In this document: piece by piece, positions 18,462 through 27,995 of the stretch
How positions within the stretch are numbered: position 1 is the first letter of the stretch
Layout of the letters: each line of letters starts with the position of its first letter
NCBI GenBank assembly: GCA_902522115.1
Contig: CABYUV010000002.1
Location: forward strand, 1 to 64,000
Direction: 5' to 3'
From: an uncultured Pelagibacteraceae bacterium
GTDB taxonomy: Bacteria; Pseudomonadota; Alphaproteobacteria; Pelagibacterales; Pelagibacteraceae
Length of the DNA: 64,000 bases
Made by a program: the position numbers and the translations under genes
The notes under the pieces: generated by a model
Database searches by the model: none
Told to the model about the DNA's origin: nothing
Seen by the model: only the letters and a program-made list of their open reading frames with translations

Positions 18462-20495
18462 TTATCTAAGAGAAGCTGCAATATTACCACCATCTACAGT
18501 CAAAACTGCACCAGTAGTTTTTTTTGAAACTGCTAAATGAAAAAATGCTTTAGCAACATCTTCAGCCTTAACTTCATTTAAAAGTAAGTTTCCTCTCATA
18601 TATTCATCAGTAGATACTTCTCTGGCTTTTGCACGAGATTTAATCATTCCATCATTAAGTAGGCCACTTCTAATCCTATCAGCATTTACACCATTTGATC
18701 TTATTCCAAAAGAACCATAATCTAGGGCATATTGTTTACATAAACTTAATAAAGCAGTTTTTGGAAGACCATAAGGACCAAAATTTTTTCCAGGATTTAC
18801 TGATTGTTTTGAAATATTAAATAATAAGCATCCTTGAATATTTTGTTTTTTCATTATTTTAATTGTTTCTGATGCGCAATTTTGGTGCGAGAAGAAATTA
18901 TCTTCAAAGCTTTCTCTTAAAATTTTATCATTCACTTCAGCAATCGATCCACCAATTGCAGTTCCAGCGTTGGAAATTAGAATATCAACACCACCATATA
19001 TTTCATTTATTTTTTTAAAAGCAGCTTTAACATTATTTTTATTTCGTACATCACAATGCAAACAAAGATCTGAAATTTTTCTTTGCATTTCTATAACTTT
19101 TTTTGCGTCATAATCTAGGAGAACAATTTCAGCTCCATAACTTTTAAAAAGTTTATAAGTTGCAGAACCAATTGCACCAAATCCTCCAGTAATTACAACA
19201 ATGTTTCCTTGAAGAATTTTTTTAGCTTTTTTAATTTTTGCTTGTTCTAAAGACCAATATTCAACATCAAATAAATCTTTTGCAGGAATAAACTTGTATT
19301 TTGTAGTTTCCTCTACAGATGAAATCACTCTTGCATTTGTTTCGGTTAAATCTCCAGCTATTTTAGATGCCTTAAGACTGTCTCCAACGCTAAACAAACC
19401 AACATTTTGTACCAAAATTACTCTCGGGGAAGTATCCAGCATAGTTTTCTTGCCTTTAACCTTTTTCTTATTGGTATCGAAATATCTCACATACTTTTTT
19501 CTATAATCATTAAAACTTTTCTCAGCTAGTTTTTTAAAATCTTCAATTGAAGAATTTTCTCTTGGGCTAATTACTAGCGGAAATGGTTTTACCCTAATAA
19601 CATGGTCAGGTGTTGCTGTTCCTATGCTAGAGTATCTTTTGACATCTTTACCATTAATAAAATAATTTAGATGTTTATTTGATCTATAATTTAAGATAAA
19701 TTTTTGATTTTTATTTTCTGATAATAATCCTCTTAAAATTGGTGCAATTTCATGAGGCTTGAATTTAAAATTATAATTTTGTATTTGTTTAATTTTTTTT
19801 CTCTTTAATTTTTTAATAGTTTTTTCAGCTATCGATACGTATTTGATCATTAAGTCATAAGATTTTTTGGCATCATCATCAAAAGTAAATATTCCGTGGT
19901 TCAATAAAATTAAGCAATTAATATTCGGATTTTTTTTGTAAACCTCATTTATCTTCTGAGCCAAACCAAATCCTGGCATTACATATGGCACAATACTTAC
20001 CTTTAATCCAAAAATTTTTTTGCAAAGATCTTTTCCATTTGGCCTATTTGTTATGTCCATAATTGCATCAGAATGAGTGTGATCAACAAATTTGAAAGGT
20101 AAAAATGCATGTAAAAAAGTTTCTACAGATGGGTTAGGTGACTTAATATCAATCAGGTTTCTTTTTTGATATGCAACCATATCTTCATCACTCAAGTATT
20201 TTTTATTTTTTAAAGCTAAAAGTGGGTTTAATTTTACAGCAGGTAAACCAGCTGGTTCTATTTCAGCCATGTCCCACCCACTTCCTTTAACACAGAGCAC
20301 GTCATAATGCTTGCCATCAATATCTTTAATTGAGGTTTTTACAGATGTATTTCCACCACCATGTAGAACAAGTTTACTATTTCTTCCTAATAGTCTGGTT
20401 GTATAAACTCTTAAAGCCATATCTTTCGAATGACCAAGTTTTGTATACTTTTTTATGTATTGTTTTGCTTCTAAATTTGACCAATTGTTTTTCAC
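18462..20495 (-). CDS. Bifunctional class II aldolase / short-chain dehydrogenase fusion
   Basis: N-terminal class II aldolase (HGGGNTSVK, DHTHSDAIMDITN, LLNHGIFTFDD) and C-terminal SDR (VVITGGFGAIGSA, LISNAGTAIGG, YGLPK, AVLTVDGG); 677 aa. Confidence 0.9.
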   Translation of the reverse strand: MKNNWSNLEAKQYIKKYTKLGHSKDMALRVYTTRLLGRNSKLVLHGGGNTSVKTSIKDIDGKHYDVLCVKGSGWDMAEIEPAGLPAVKLNPLLALKNKKYLSDEDMVAYQKRNLIDIKSPNPSVETFLHAFLPFKFVDHTHSDAIMDITNRPNGKDLCKKIFGLKVSIVPYVMPGFGLAQKINEVYKKNPNINCLILLNHGIFTFDDDAKKSYDLMIKYVSIAEKTIKKLKRKKIKQIQNYNFKFKPHEIAPILRGLLSENKNQKFILNYRSNKHLNYFINGKDVKRYSSIGTATPDHVIRVKPFPLVISPRENSSIEDFKKLAEKSFNDYRKKYVRYFDTNKKKVKGKKTMLDTSPRVILVQNVGLFSVGDSLKASKIAGDLTETNARVISSVEETTKYKFIPAKDLFDVEYWSLEQAKIKKAKKILQGNIVVITGGFGAIGSATYKLFKSYGAEIVLLDYDAKKVIEMQRKISDLCLHCDVRNKNNVKAAFKKINEIYGGVDILISNAGTAIGGSIAEVNDKILRESFEDNFFSHQNCASETIKIMKKQNIQGCLLFNISKQSVNPGKNFGPYGLPKTALLSLCKQYALDYGSFGIRSNGVNADRIRSGLLNDGMIKSRAKAREVSTDEYMRGNLLLNEVKAEDVAKAFFHLAVSKKTTGAVLTVDGGNIAASLR

Positions 20496-20580
20496 AGTTA
20501 CAACCTCAGCGAAGTATTATAATAGATTTTTGTTTGAAAGAAGCAAAAAATTTGATTAGTAAGGTTTCATAAAGCATATT

Positions 20581-21621
20581 ATGACAAAAGTTGGTGAACA
20601 TATTACTCTAGATATAATTGGAACCACTAAAGAATATGACCCTTCTATATTTGAAAAAGTAATTCATGATATTGCAAAAGCTGCGAAAGTAACAATCTTA
20701 AATATATCTAAATATAAGTTTGAACCTCAAGGTTTTACTATTATTGCATTACTGGCTGAAAGCCATATTAGTTTTCATACTTTTCCAGAAAAAGGAATTA
20801 TTAGCTTTGATTTCTTTACTTGTGGAAAAGTAAGTCCCTCTGTCGCGATAGACATTATTAAAAAAGAGTTTGAACACACAAGAATAGTTAAAAAGGAATT
20901 CAATAGAGATACTAAATCTCTTTATCATGACATTTATAGTTCACCAGGATTACAAAAATCATATGTAGTAAATGATGTTCTAGAGGACTTTAAATCTAAG
21001 GTAGGTCAACATATTGAAATTTTAGATTTAGAACAATTTGGAAAATCTTTATTTATTGATGGTGAAATACAAGTTGCTGCTACAGATGAGCATTTATACA
21101 GTTCTACATTTGTTGGCTCTGGTTTAGATCTCAATAAAGACAATGAAAGAGCTGCAATAATTGGTGGTGGAGATGGTGGAGTTGCAAGAGAGTGTATTTC
21201 TAAAAAATTTAACTTTATCGATTGGTATGAATTGGATCCCGAGGTTGTAGACGTTTGCAATAAACATCTTGGGGATATTGGAAAAAAAGCAACCGAAAAA
21301 AATTCTGTAAAATGTGTTTGGGGTGATGCATTTGAAAGCATTAAATCAGTAAGGGATGATACTTACGACCATATATTTGTAGATCTTAATGATGATCAAT
21401 TTTGTATAGATTTAGCTGCTAAAAATATGGAGTCATTAGTGAGAATTTTAAAACCAAAAGGAGTTATTACTGCTCAAGTAGGAAGTCAGGATAAAAAACC
21501 ACAACAGGTTGAAAATTGGCTAAAAGTATTTAATCAAAATTTTGGAAATGCAAAATTATCTAGAGTTTATATACCTAGTTTTGATTGTTCTTGGAACTTT
21601 TCTTCATCAATAAATCACTAA
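20581..21621 (+). CDS. speDE: S-adenosylmethionine decarboxylase - aminopropyltransferase fusion
   Basis: N-terminal SpeD motif LLAESHISFHTFPE and FDFFTCG; C-terminal spermidine-synthase fold GQHIEILDLEQFGKSLFIDGEIQVAATDEHLY, AAIIGGGDGGVARE, WYELDPEVVDVC. Confidence 0.88.
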   Translation: MTKVGEHITLDIIGTTKEYDPSIFEKVIHDIAKAAKVTILNISKYKFEPQGFTIIALLAESHISFHTFPEKGIISFDFFTCGKVSPSVAIDIIKKEFEHTRIVKKEFNRDTKSLYHDIYSSPGLQKSYVVNDVLEDFKSKVGQHIEILDLEQFGKSLFIDGEIQVAATDEHLYSSTFVGSGLDLNKDNERAAIIGGGDGGVARECISKKFNFIDWYELDPEVVDVCNKHLGDIGKKATEKNSVKCVWGDAFESIKSVRDDTYDHIFVDLNDDQFCIDLAAKNMESLVRILKPKGVITAQVGSQDKKPQQVENWLKVFNQNFGNAKLSRVYIPSFDCSWNFSSSINH

Positions 21622-21680
21622 TTTTTCTTTTTTCTTTTTTAATTTTGTGAAATAATTATTTCTTATTAAAGGAGAAAATA

Positions 21681-22532
21681 ATGAATATATTCAAAAAAAC
21701 TATATTAACAGTTCTCGCTTCTTTATTTATCATTGGAAATGTATCCGCTGAAAAAATAAAAATTGGAACTGAAGGCGCTTACCCTCCATGGAATTCAAAA
21801 GATGCATCAGGCAATCTTATTGGTTTTGAGGTAGAACTTGCTAAAGAACTTTGTACAATAATGAAATATGAGTGCACAATTGTTGAACAAGATTGGGATG
21901 GAATGATACCAGCTCTAGTTATGAGAAAATTTGATGCGATTATGGCTGGAATGTCTATTACTGCAGAAAGACAAAAAACAATTACATTTTCTCAAGGATA
22001 TGCTGACGAAGTAGCTTCACTTGCGGTAATGAAAGGTTCAAACTTAGAGGGCATGGATACACCAGAGGGTATTAATTTATCATTAGGTGGATCTGATGTT
22101 AAAAAAGCTCTTAAAACATTGACTGGTGCACTTGCAGGTAAAACGGTTTGTACTCAAACAGGAACAATTCACCAAAACTTTTTAGAGTCAGGTGATGTTG
22201 GAAGTGTAAATGTTAGAACTTATAAAACTCAAGATGAAGTTAACCTTGATCTAACTTCTGGAAGATGTGATGTTGCTTTAGCTGCAGCAGTAGCATTTAC
22301 AGATTATGCAGATAAATCAGGTGAAGCAGTCGTATTGGTTGGACCAACTTTTTCAGGCGGTGCATTTGGTAATGGTGTAGGTGTTGGTATTAGACAAGCT
22401 AGCGATAGTGCTATTGGAAAAAGAGATGCCAAAATCTTAAAAGATTTCAATAAAGCAATTGATAAAGCTAGAAAGAAAGGAATTATTAGCAAACTTGCTA
22501 TTAAACACTTTGGTTTCGACGCTTCTATGTAA
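21681..22532 (+). CDS. Polar amino acid ABC transporter substrate-binding protein
   Basis: Signal peptide; KIGTEGAYPPWNSKDASGNLIGFEVELAKEL, AIMAGMSITAERQKTITFSQGYA. Confidence 0.88.
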   Translation: MNIFKKTILTVLASLFIIGNVSAEKIKIGTEGAYPPWNSKDASGNLIGFEVELAKELCTIMKYECTIVEQDWDGMIPALVMRKFDAIMAGMSITAERQKTITFSQGYADEVASLAVMKGSNLEGMDTPEGINLSLGGSDVKKALKTLTGALAGKTVCTQTGTIHQNFLESGDVGSVNVRTYKTQDEVNLDLTSGRCDVALAAAVAFTDYADKSGEAVVLVGPTFSGGAFGNGVGVGIRQASDSAIGKRDAKILKDFNKAIDKARKKGIISKLAIKHFGFDASM

Positions 22533-22540
22533 TTCATTTC

Positions 22541-22574
22541 AGATTTGGCGACTATAATATATAGTCGCCAATCT
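22541..22574 (+). promoter_or_regulatory. Stem-loop abutting the permease start codon
   Basis: agatttggcgactata-ata-tatagtcgccaatct: 15 bp with one bulged T and a 3-nt loop; ATG of next gene at 22577. Confidence 0.75.
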
Positions 22575-22576
22575 AT

Positions 22577-23269
22577 ATGGAACTTCTAGCATTTGGCAAA
22601 ACTGGTTGGGGAGATGAGTTGTTTTATGCAACCTTAATGACAATTGCTGTATCAATTACAGCAATGCTAGTTGGTTTCGTCTTTGCTCTAATTTTTACTC
22701 CTTTAAAAATCTCAAAATATAAAACTTTGAATTTAGTTGGTAATTTTTACACAACTGTAATTCGTGGAGTACCCGAACTATTGGTAATTTATCTATTCTT
22801 TTTTGGAGGTAGCGGAGCAATAATGTATGTCGCCTCAATTTTTGGTTATTATGAATACATAGAAATAAATGCTTTTATTACAGGTTCAATGGCTATTGGA
22901 ATTATTTCTGGAGCCTATTCAACAGAGGTATTTAGAGGGGCAATTCAGTCAATAGACAAAGGTCAATTTGAGGCTGCAAAAGTTCTAGGAATAAATAAGT
23001 TTGGGCAATTTTATAAAATAATATTACCTCAAATGTTAAGATTAGCTATTCCAAATCTAAGTAATGTTTGGCAAATAACTCTGAAAGATACGTCTCTAAT
23101 TTCAGTGACAGGTTTAGTTGAAATAATGAGACAATCTTATGTTGCAGCTGGATCTACTAGAGATCCACTTTTCTTCTATTCTTTCGCAGCAGTTTTGTAT
23201 TTGTTGCTTACATACATAAGCATGAAGTTAATTAATAAGTTAGAAGTAAGATATAGCAGGGGGTATTAA
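22577..23269 (+). CDS. Amino acid ABC transporter permease (HisQ type)
   Basis: VIRGVPELLVIYLFFFG, EVFRGAIQSIDKGQFEAAKVLGINKFGQFYKIILPQMLRLAIPNLSN. Confidence 0.9.
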   Translation: MELLAFGKTGWGDELFYATLMTIAVSITAMLVGFVFALIFTPLKISKYKTLNLVGNFYTTVIRGVPELLVIYLFFFGGSGAIMYVASIFGYYEYIEINAFITGSMAIGIISGAYSTEVFRGAIQSIDKGQFEAAKVLGINKFGQFYKIILPQMLRLAIPNLSNVWQITLKDTSLISVTGLVEIMRQSYVAAGSTRDPLFFYSFAAVLYLLLTYISMKLINKLEVRYSRGY

Positions 23270-23943
23270 TGGATTTTGATTTAATGATAACAAGTTTCCC
23301 CAAACTCTTAGCAGCAACAGTAGTTACATTAAAATTATTATCTGCATCTTTATTTTTTGGACTGTTGCTAGGTCTTTTCTTTGCAATTTTAAGAATAAAT
23401 AAAAATATATTTATTAACAAATTTGCTTATGGCTATTCATATGTATTTAGAGGAACACCTTTATTAGTTCAGATTTTTATTATTTATTTTGGATTAGGAC
23501 AAATCGAATATTTAAGGACAACATTTCTATGGGTAATTTTAAAAGAACCATATTGGTGTGCAATAATAGCATTTACTTTAAATACAGGTGCATATACCTC
23601 TGAGATTTTAAGATCAGCTTTTCAAACAATAAAACCAGGTATTATTGAAGCTGGAAAAAGCTTAGGAATATCAAACAAAATAATTTTTTACAAAATCCAA
23701 ATTCCAATTGCCATCCGGCAATCACTCCCTGCATACGGAAATGAAATTATATTGATGATGAAAGGAACTTCTTTAGCAAGCACAGTAACTCTAATGGATT
23801 TAACTGGTGTTGCTAAATATATAATTTCAACAACTTTTAAACCAATTGAAGTTTTTATTGTTGCAGGTGGAATTTATTTATTCATGACTTTTATTATTCA
23901 TAATCTTATTAAATTTTTAGAAAAAAAGTATAGTTTTCAGTAA
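23269..23943 (+). CDS. Amino acid ABC transporter permease (HisM type)
   Basis: YVFRGTPLLVQIFIIYFG, EILRSAFQTIKPGIIEAGKSLGISNKIIFYKIQIPIAIRQSLPAYGNE. Confidence 0.9.
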   Translation: MDFDLMITSFPKLLAATVVTLKLLSASLFFGLLLGLFFAILRINKNIFINKFAYGYSYVFRGTPLLVQIFIIYFGLGQIEYLRTTFLWVILKEPYWCAIIAFTLNTGAYTSEILRSAFQTIKPGIIEAGKSLGISNKIIFYKIQIPIAIRQSLPAYGNEIILMMKGTSLASTVTLMDLTGVAKYIISTTFKPIEVFIVAGGIYLFMTFIIHNLIKFLEKKYSFQ

Positions 23944-23951
23944 TAAATAAA

Positions 23952-24740
23952 ATGTATTTATCTCAACAACAAATTAAAGAGTATCAAAATAATGGTGTGA
24001 TAATAATTAAGGATATATTTAAAGACTGGATTGAGCCACTTAGAAAAGGATTTCAAAAAGTTTTAGATAATCCAAGCAAATATGGAAGAGAAAATGTAAC
24101 TGATTATAAAGGAAGATTTTTTGAAGATTATTGTAACTGGGAGAGGATAAAAGAATTTAGGGATTGTTTATTTAATTCACCTGGAGCACAAATAGTTGCA
24201 GAAGCAACTAATTCTAAATCTATTCAAATTTTTCATGAGCATATTTTTATTAAAGATCCAGGTACTCACAAAGAAACACCCTTACACCAAGATATGCCGT
24301 ATTACTGTATTGATGGTAACGATACTGGAAGTTTTTGGATACCATTAGATGAGGTTGATAAGAAAAATAATATTAAATTGATTTTAGGTTCTCACAAATG
24401 GTTGAAGTTAATTAGACCCACAAAATGGTCAAATAATCAATCTTGGTATGATGATGATAGTTCTTTTATGGATTTACCTCAACAGGAAGAATTTGAAAAA
24501 AATATTTTAATTCCAGAACTAAGATTGGGTGATGCTGTTTTGTTTAACTTTAAAACTGTACATGGTTCAACAGGAAACAATACTTCTAAATCTCGAAGAG
24601 CATTTTCGATGAGATTTATAGGAGATGATATTAAGTATATTGATAGAGGAGGGCCAACCTCACCACCATTTGATGGGATCAATTTAAAAAATGGAGATCC
24701 GATGAGAGATGATTGGTTTCCTAAAGTTTTTAGTAGCTAG
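23952..24740 (+). CDS. Phytanoyl-CoA dioxygenase (PhyH) family protein
   Basis: PLHQDMPYYCIDG (HxD) ... VHGSTGNNTSKSRRAFSMRF; 262 aa. Confidence 0.82.
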   Translation: MYLSQQQIKEYQNNGVIIIKDIFKDWIEPLRKGFQKVLDNPSKYGRENVTDYKGRFFEDYCNWERIKEFRDCLFNSPGAQIVAEATNSKSIQIFHEHIFIKDPGTHKETPLHQDMPYYCIDGNDTGSFWIPLDEVDKKNNIKLILGSHKWLKLIRPTKWSNNQSWYDDDSSFMDLPQQEEFEKNILIPELRLGDAVLFNFKTVHGSTGNNTSKSRRAFSMRFIGDDIKYIDRGGPTSPPFDGINLKNGDPMRDDWFPKVFSS

Positions 24741-25119
24741 TATATTCTTTAATTTCTTTAATGCTTGATCCAGTGTGATTATTCATTTCTAGTTTAATTT
24801 TTGCTCTATCATCATTTAAAAAATGAACATCTCTTGATAATTTTATAAATTTTTCTCCAAAGTCCTTATTTTTTTCACAATCTCTTTTGTCGTCCTCTAT
24901 AACCCAAAGTTTGGCATTAATTTCTTTTAAATCCTCAAATAGTTTATCTAGTTTATCATCAGATTTCACATTTTTCTCCAACTGTTCTTTAAGAATCGAA
25001 TGTTCAGTCGATATAAATTTTAGTTTTTCAGGATCTTTAATTTTTTCTTTTTTAATTTCTAAGATTGAAATTTTGTCTAAAAGCTCACCTACAGATACTT
25101 CTACTATAATTTTATTCAT
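24730..25119 (-). CDS. Small coiled-coil protein, probably DUF6165
   Basis: IIVEVSVGELLDKISILEIKKEKI; 129 aa; next to LPS glycosyltransferase gene. Confidence 0.65.
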   Translation of the reverse strand: MNKIIVEVSVGELLDKISILEIKKEKIKDPEKLKFISTEHSILKEQLEKNVKSDDKLDKLFEDLKEINAKLWVIEDDKRDCEKNKDFGEKFIKLSRDVHFLNDDRAKIKLEMNNHTGSSIKEIKEYTSY

Positions 25120-25151
25120 TAAATTTTATACTATGTTAAATTGTTAAAAAT

Positions 25152-26090
25152 ATGTCTAATATTTTAATCATTAAACATGGATCTTTGGGTGATATAGCTC
25201 AAGCAAGTGGAGCAATTCAAGATATTTCTGAGAATCATAAAGAAGATGAAATTCATTTGCTTACAACTAAACCATATTTTGATTTATTTAAAAAAAATCC
25301 ACATATTTCTAATGTTATTTTAGATAAGCGATTATCAAGACTAAACCTAATTTATTTATATTCATTAATGAAAAATATAAAAAAATATAATTTTTCTAAA
25401 ATTTATGATCTTCAAAACTCAGGTAGAACAGCTTTTTATAAAAAAATTTTATTCCCAAAAGCATCAAAGGATACTTGGTCATCTACGGAAACCACTTTAC
25501 CAGATGGAACTACAAAACAAGATTTTGATAAAGATACTGTTTTGTCTAGATTTGATCATCAATTAAAAAGCTCGGGTATAAGCACAAATCATACATTGAG
25601 CCCTGATTTTTCATGGAGCACAACAGACATATCTCAAATAAAAAATTACCATCAATTAGATAAATATATTCTTCTTTTTCCTTTCTGCTCTCCTCATTTA
25701 ACTTCAAAGAAATGGCCTTATTATAATGAGTTAATTACTATGATTAATGAAAAGTCAGATAACAAATTTAAAGTAGTTATTGCACCTGGACCGAGTGAAA
25801 TTAAAGAAGCATCAAATATTAACGCACTTTGCGTTTTAGATAATGGTAAAGCTTTAGATATCTCTCAGCTAGCTGCATTGATTAAAGATAGTTCGTTCGT
25901 AGTTGCAAACGATACTGGACCAGCACATATGACAGCTCACTTGGGATCAAAAGGAATTGCTTTATTTGGATCTCATACAACTCCATTTAAAGTAAGTATT
26001 GAAAGAGAAAATTTTAAAGCAATTCAAGTAGAAGATTTGTCAAAACTTTCACCAGAAAAAGTATATGAAAGGTTGAAATCAATCCAATAA
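25152..26090 (+). CDS. Glycosyltransferase family 9 (heptosyltransferase-like)
   Basis: ILIIKHGSLGDIAQASGAIQDI; FVVANDTGPAHMTAHLGSKGIALFG. Confidence 0.88.
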   Translation: MSNILIIKHGSLGDIAQASGAIQDISENHKEDEIHLLTTKPYFDLFKKNPHISNVILDKRLSRLNLIYLYSLMKNIKKYNFSKIYDLQNSGRTAFYKKILFPKASKDTWSSTETTLPDGTTKQDFDKDTVLSRFDHQLKSSGISTNHTLSPDFSWSTTDISQIKNYHQLDKYILLFPFCSPHLTSKKWPYYNELITMINEKSDNKFKVVIAPGPSEIKEASNINALCVLDNGKALDISQLAALIKDSSFVVANDTGPAHMTAHLGSKGIALFGSHTTPFKVSIERENFKAIQVEDLSKLSPEKVYERLKSIQ

Positions 26091-26116
26091 TAAAATACTC
26101 ATTTATTAAATTTTAT

Positions 26117-26848
26117 ATGAAATATGTTGTAGTTATACCAGCTAGGTATAAGTCAAAAAGATTACCAGGAAAGCCTTTAGCAAATATTGGAGGATTACCA
26201 ATGATTGTTAGGACTTATAATCAATGTGCAAAAGTTGTAAACAAAGACAAAATTCTTGTAGCTACAGATAGTTTCAAAATTAAAAATGTGTGTAATAAGT
26301 ATAATATAAAAACTATTATTACTTCAAATAAATGTTTAACAGGAACTGATAGAGTTGCTGAAGTAGCAAAAAAAATTAAATGTAATTTCTATATAAATGT
26401 GCAAGGAGATGAACCATTTTTTAATCCAAATGATTTAAAAATGTTAATCAAAGAAGCTAAAAAAAAACCAAAAGAAGTAATAAATGGTTACACAGAAATC
26501 AAAGAAAAAAAATTATTTTTTAGTTCTTCAATACCAAAAGTAGTTTTTGATAAAAAAGGTTATCTTTTATACATGTCAAGAGGCCCTATACCTTCAAATA
26601 AAGCACTAGAATTTAAAAAAGCTTGGAGACAAGTTTGTGCATATTCTTTTCCAAGAGATGCATTGTTTGATTTTAATAAGACCAAAAATAAAACAAATAT
26701 TGAGTCTTTAGAGGATATTGAAATTCTAAGATTTTTAGAAAAGGGCTATAAAGTTAAAATGATTAAAATGTCAAATAAATCATTAGCTGTAGACAATAAT
26801 GAGGATTTAGAAAAAGCTAAAATTTATTTAAAATTTAAAAAACTTTAA
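26117..26848 (+). CDS. kdsB: 3-deoxy-manno-octulosonate cytidylyltransferase
   Basis: VVIPARYKSKRLPGKPLANIGGLPMIVRTY; CLTGTDRVAEVAKK; NVQGDEPFFNP. Confidence 0.92.
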   Translation: MKYVVVIPARYKSKRLPGKPLANIGGLPMIVRTYNQCAKVVNKDKILVATDSFKIKNVCNKYNIKTIITSNKCLTGTDRVAEVAKKIKCNFYINVQGDEPFFNPNDLKMLIKEAKKKPKEVINGYTEIKEKKLFFSSSIPKVVFDKKGYLLYMSRGPIPSNKALEFKKAWRQVCAYSFPRDALFDFNKTKNKTNIESLEDIEILRFLEKGYKVKMIKMSNKSLAVDNNEDLEKAKIYLKFKKL

Positions 26849-27921
26849 TTTTTATAATTTAAAATTTTCAAAACTACAGGAATTGTAATGAGAATAAAAA
26901 GTAATCTGATTATATGATGAAATGCTACAAACTCCGGATCTAAATCAAACGCGATTGCAATAACTGCTACTTCATAAATTCCACCAGGACTGAAAGATAG
27001 TATTAAGGTTAAAATATTTGTATCGACAAATAATGTTGCAACATAAGATGCAAATAACCCTAAGATAATCAAAACAGTTGTAGCTACAATACTATGAAGA
27101 GAATTATTAGCTATCTCTTTAACAGTTTTTTCAGCAAACCTACAACCAACTGAGGAACCAAGAATTAGTAGACAAAAATTTACTGTTTCATCTGGCAATT
27201 TATATGAGGCTATATCTGTAATTTGTAACAAACCACTAGCAAATAATGTTCCAGATAGTAAAGCTGCAGGAATTCTAATTTTATCAAAAATAAAAATAAA
27301 AAACAAAGACGCAATAATAAGTAAAATTAAATTTAAATGATTTTGAGCTATATAGTTAAAGTCATTATTTAATAAAATATTATTATCCGAATTATTGACT
27401 ATAATAAATGGAATGACAGTTATTATGATGATTAATCTAATTAAGTGTGAGGTTGCGACTTGAGATAGATCTGTTTTTTCATTTTCAGCTAAAATCATCA
27501 AAGGACCCAATGCACCAGGAGCTGCTGAAAATATCGAGGCTTTTTTTCCATAATTCGCAAATTTTTGAAGGTACTTAGCAACTATTAAAATACAAATAAT
27601 TATATAAATTAGCATAATTAGAGATGTCCAAATCCAATTAATCATTTGGTCAAATAGATTTTGATCTATGTAATTTCCAATATGCAAACCTAAAATTATT
27701 AAAATAAAGCTTAGCACAATTTTAGGCATCATGATTTTTAAACCTGATAAAGCAGCAATTGACGTGATAATCATAGGTCCTAAAAACCACGCTATAGGAA
27801 TATTTAAATATTCAGCAATAATTGCACCAGGAAAAGAAATTATTAAAACAGAAATAAATTTAATTGTTAATATTTGAGATAAATTATTTTTAAAATTTTT
27901 GATTAATAAATTCATTTTCAT
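26845..27921 (-). CDS. AbrB family membrane protein
   Basis: Multi-TM, PGAIIAEYLNIPIAWFLGPMIITS, FSAAPGALGPL, SFSPGGIYEVAVIAIAFDLDPEFVAFHHIIRL. Confidence 0.8.
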   Translation of the reverse strand: MKMNLLIKNFKNNLSQILTIKFISVLIISFPGAIIAEYLNIPIAWFLGPMIITSIAALSGLKIMMPKIVLSFILIILGLHIGNYIDQNLFDQMINWIWTSLIMLIYIIICILIVAKYLQKFANYGKKASIFSAAPGALGPLMILAENEKTDLSQVATSHLIRLIIIITVIPFIIVNNSDNNILLNNDFNYIAQNHLNLILLIIASLFFIFIFDKIRIPAALLSGTLFASGLLQITDIASYKLPDETVNFCLLILGSSVGCRFAEKTVKEIANNSLHSIVATTVLIILGLFASYVATLFVDTNILTLILSFSPGGIYEVAVIAIAFDLDPEFVAFHHIIRLLFILITIPVVLKILNYKN

Positions 27922-27995
27922 TTATCTATGTGATTGACTCTAATTTATATTAACTATTTAATACAAATTTAAAAATAAACAATAAGAGAGGTATA

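Noticed and set aside
20330-20572. 80-aa plus-strand ORF overlapping the start of the aldolase-SDR gene
   Set aside because: Mostly antisense to coding sequence, no homology recognized, and would leave no room for the speDE promoter region.
20496-20580. SAM or MTA riboswitch upstream of speDE
   Set aside because: No conserved riboswitch core or convincing stem set recognized in the 85-bp gap.
21006-21341. 111-aa minus-strand ORF inside speDE
   Set aside because: Antisense to the catalytic region of a conserved gene; Ser/Pro-rich shadow frame.
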